In this document: piece by piece, positions 62,793 to 64,000 of the stretch
Layout: every line of letters starts with the position of its first letter
Position numbering within the stretch: the first letter of the stretch is position 1
Assembly (NCBI GenBank): GCA_025937895.1
Contig: JAICQL010000004.1
Location: 1-64,000, forward strand
From: Polyangiaceae bacterium
GTDB lineage: Bacteria; Myxococcota_A; Polyangia; Polyangiales; Polyangiaceae
Direction of reading: 5' to 3'
DNA: 64,000 nt
Notes under the pieces: model-generated
What the model was told of the DNA's origin: nothing
Database searches by the model: none
The model's input: only the letters and a program-made list of their open reading frames with translations
Program-made: the position numbers and the translations under genes

Positions 62793-64000
62793 TCACTCCG
62801 CGGCAGCGCGCTGCCCTGATGCAGGTGCGTCGCTCGCGGCGCGCAGCGGCTCGCGGCCCTGCCAGCTGGCTTGCTGGGTGATCAGCTTGGCGACCAGGCT
62901 GGTCCAGCCCGTCTGGTGAGACGCGCCCAGCCCCGCGCCGTTGTCGCCGTGGAAGTATTCGAAGAACAGGATGTTGTCCTTCCAGCTCGGATCCTCTTGC
63001 AGCCGGGTCACGCCGCCGTAGCAGGGGCGGCGGCCATCGGCGCCGGGCTCGAACGTGGCGATGAGCCGCTGCGAGAGCTCACTCGCCACTTGCCACAAGG
63101 TCTGCGGCGTCTGCCCGGGCCGCTCCAGCCGGAAGTCCTCCCCCAGCACGTAGTCGTAGCGCTGCAGCGCCTCGATCAGCAGATAGTTGATCGGGAACCA
63201 GACGGGCCCGCGCCAGTTCGAGTTGCCGCCAAAATCCCGGGTAACGGACTCGGCGGGCGCGTACCGCAGCTCGAAGCTCTGATCGGCCAGCTGCATGTAA
63301 TACGGGTTCTGCTCGTGATACCTGGACAGCGAGCGAATACCGTACGGCCCCAGAAACTCGTTTGGATCGAGCATGCGCGCCAGCAAGCTCTTCGCTCGCT
63401 CGGGGCTGACCAGGTAGAGCAGGACGCGCCCGGCGGTGGTGTTCACCTTGGCGGAGGGCCCGGCGTCCGTCAGATCCACCACCTGGCTGATCACCGCGCG
63501 GTGCGTCTTCAGGAAGGCCTGGAAGCGCTCACCGAAGGCGCCGGAGTCCGGATCGAGTAGCTCGGCCGGGAAAGAGTCCACAGCGAGCAGCGGCAGCAGC
63601 CCGACGAGCGAGCGCACCTTCACGCGCTCGGTGCGCCCATCGGGATGCTCGAGCACGTCGTAGAAGAAGCGATCTTGCTCGTCCCAGAGCTGGGCTTCCG
63701 GCGTGCCATCACCGAAGGAGTTCAGCGCATCGGCGATGAGCACGAAGTTCTGGAAAAACTTGAACGCGAGCTCGTGGTACGCTGGCTCGGTCTGCGCCAG
63801 CTCCAGCGCCATGCGCAGCATCATCAGCGAGAACAGCCCCATCCAGCTGGTGGCATCGGACTGGAACAGCTGGTAGCCCGGCGGCAAGCGGTTCCGATCG
63901 AACGGACCGATGTTGTCCAGACCGAGGAAGCCGCCGCTGAACAGGTTGTCGCCGCCCGGATCCTTGCGGTTCGTCCACCAGGTGAAGTAGACGAGCGAGC
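62793..64000 (-). CDS. GH63/MGH1-type glucosidase, C-terminal part (runs off window)
   Basis: The frame is open to the right edge, so only the last ~402 residues are seen. They form the (alpha/alpha)6 catalytic domain of GH63: GGFLGLDNIGPFDRN, then FQSDATSWMGLFSLMML with the general-acid Asp, GGNSNWRGPVWFPINYLL, and FFEYFHGDNGAGLGASHQTGW, which holds the base Glu. Bacterial relatives act on alpha-glucosidic or mannosylglycerate-like bonds. Substrate is not predictable here. It is the first gene of a pair with the heme-binding-like protein. Confidence 0.9.
   Translation of the reverse strand, partial: SLVYFTWWTNRKDPGGDNLFSGGFLGLDNIGPFDRNRLPPGYQLFQSDATSWMGLFSLMMLRMALELAQTEPAYHELAFKFFQNFVLIADALNSFGDGTPEAQLWDEQDRFFYDVLEHPDGRTERVKVRSLVGLLPLLAVDSFPAELLDPDSGAFGERFQAFLKTHRAVISQVVDLTDAGPSAKVNTTAGRVLLYLVSPERAKSLLARMLDPNEFLGPYGIRSLSRYHEQNPYYMQLADQSFELRYAPAESVTRDFGGNSNWRGPVWFPINYLLIEALQRYDYVLGEDFRLERPGQTPQTLWQVASELSQRLIATFEPGADGRRPCYGGVTRLQEDPSWKDNILFFEYFHGDNGAGLGASHQTGWTSLVAKLITQQASWQGREPLRAASDAPASGQRAAAE

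Overview
The window looks like chromosome of a free-living, very GC-rich myxobacterium-type organism (phylum Myxococcota, probably Polyangia). The evidence is a high density of Cys-rich and Pro-rich lipoproteins, a PilZ protein of the myxobacterial type, a Ser/Thr kinase fused to an FGE-like domain, a cyclic-nucleotide-gated MscS-like channel, several polysaccharide hydrolases, and a mixed gene order in which housekeeping genes (prfC, purB, era, aat, proS, serB, ppnP, corA, amtB) sit singly among accessory genes. No rRNA, convincing tRNA, CRISPR array or intact mobile element was seen.

Layout. 0.3-10.1 kb: prfC, a diheme cytochrome c peroxidase, a small lipoprotein, purB, an HtrA protease-patatin pair, and an overlapping pair made of a Cys-rich lipoprotein and a helical protein of unknown function. 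10.1-11.3 kb: a scar holding a dead tyrosine recombinase and an orphan 33-codon coding tail. 11.3-15.4 kb: a GYF-like protein, then a nucleotide-transporter-like membrane protein coupled to a membrane-anchored hydrolase-like protein. 15.5-28.8 kb: the most interesting region, described below. 29-46.5 kb: PilZ protein, membrane glycosyltransferase, era, a small winged-helix gene next to a 15-bp tandem repeat, MscS-cNMP channel, ppnP, two GH3 enzymes, CorA, an O-methyltransferase, a GNAT enzyme with a Gly/Ser repeat tail, amtB and an NhaD-like antiporter. 46.6-54.7 kb: TRAP permeases, aat, a Zn-ribbon regulator, a DUF3025 protein, a methyltransferase coupled to an Asp/Asn-hydroxylase-PDZ fusion, and GH43. 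54.8-64 kb: kinase-FGE, proS, mepA, serB, a lipoprotein, a heme-binding-like protein, and a GH63-type glucosidase that runs off the right edge.

The 15.5-28.8 kb region reads as one regulated surface system. An ECF sigma factor, its putative membrane anti-sigma factor and a TPR/beta-barrel outer-membrane protein are overlapping genes on the plus strand. Divergent from them is a run of six minus-strand genes: a secreted Arg/Ala heptad-repeat protein, a TIG/kelch lipoprotein, a beta-barrel protein, a lipoprotein with about nine cystine-knot-like modules, a GH9 cellulase lipoprotein, and a Pro-rich membrane protein. Both directions have almost identical RpoE-type promoters (GGAACTT, 16 or 17 bases, TCTGA), and a third related site (GGAACTT, 17 bases, TCTCA) lies in front of the cystine-knot lipoprotein. 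The secreted heptad protein and the periplasmic part of the anti-sigma factor share an L-x-x-FELPE motif followed by an Arg/Glu-rich tail, which suggests they bind a common partner. The combined function, an envelope-responsive or substrate-responsive switch for a surface polysaccharide-degrading or adhesive apparatus, is inference.
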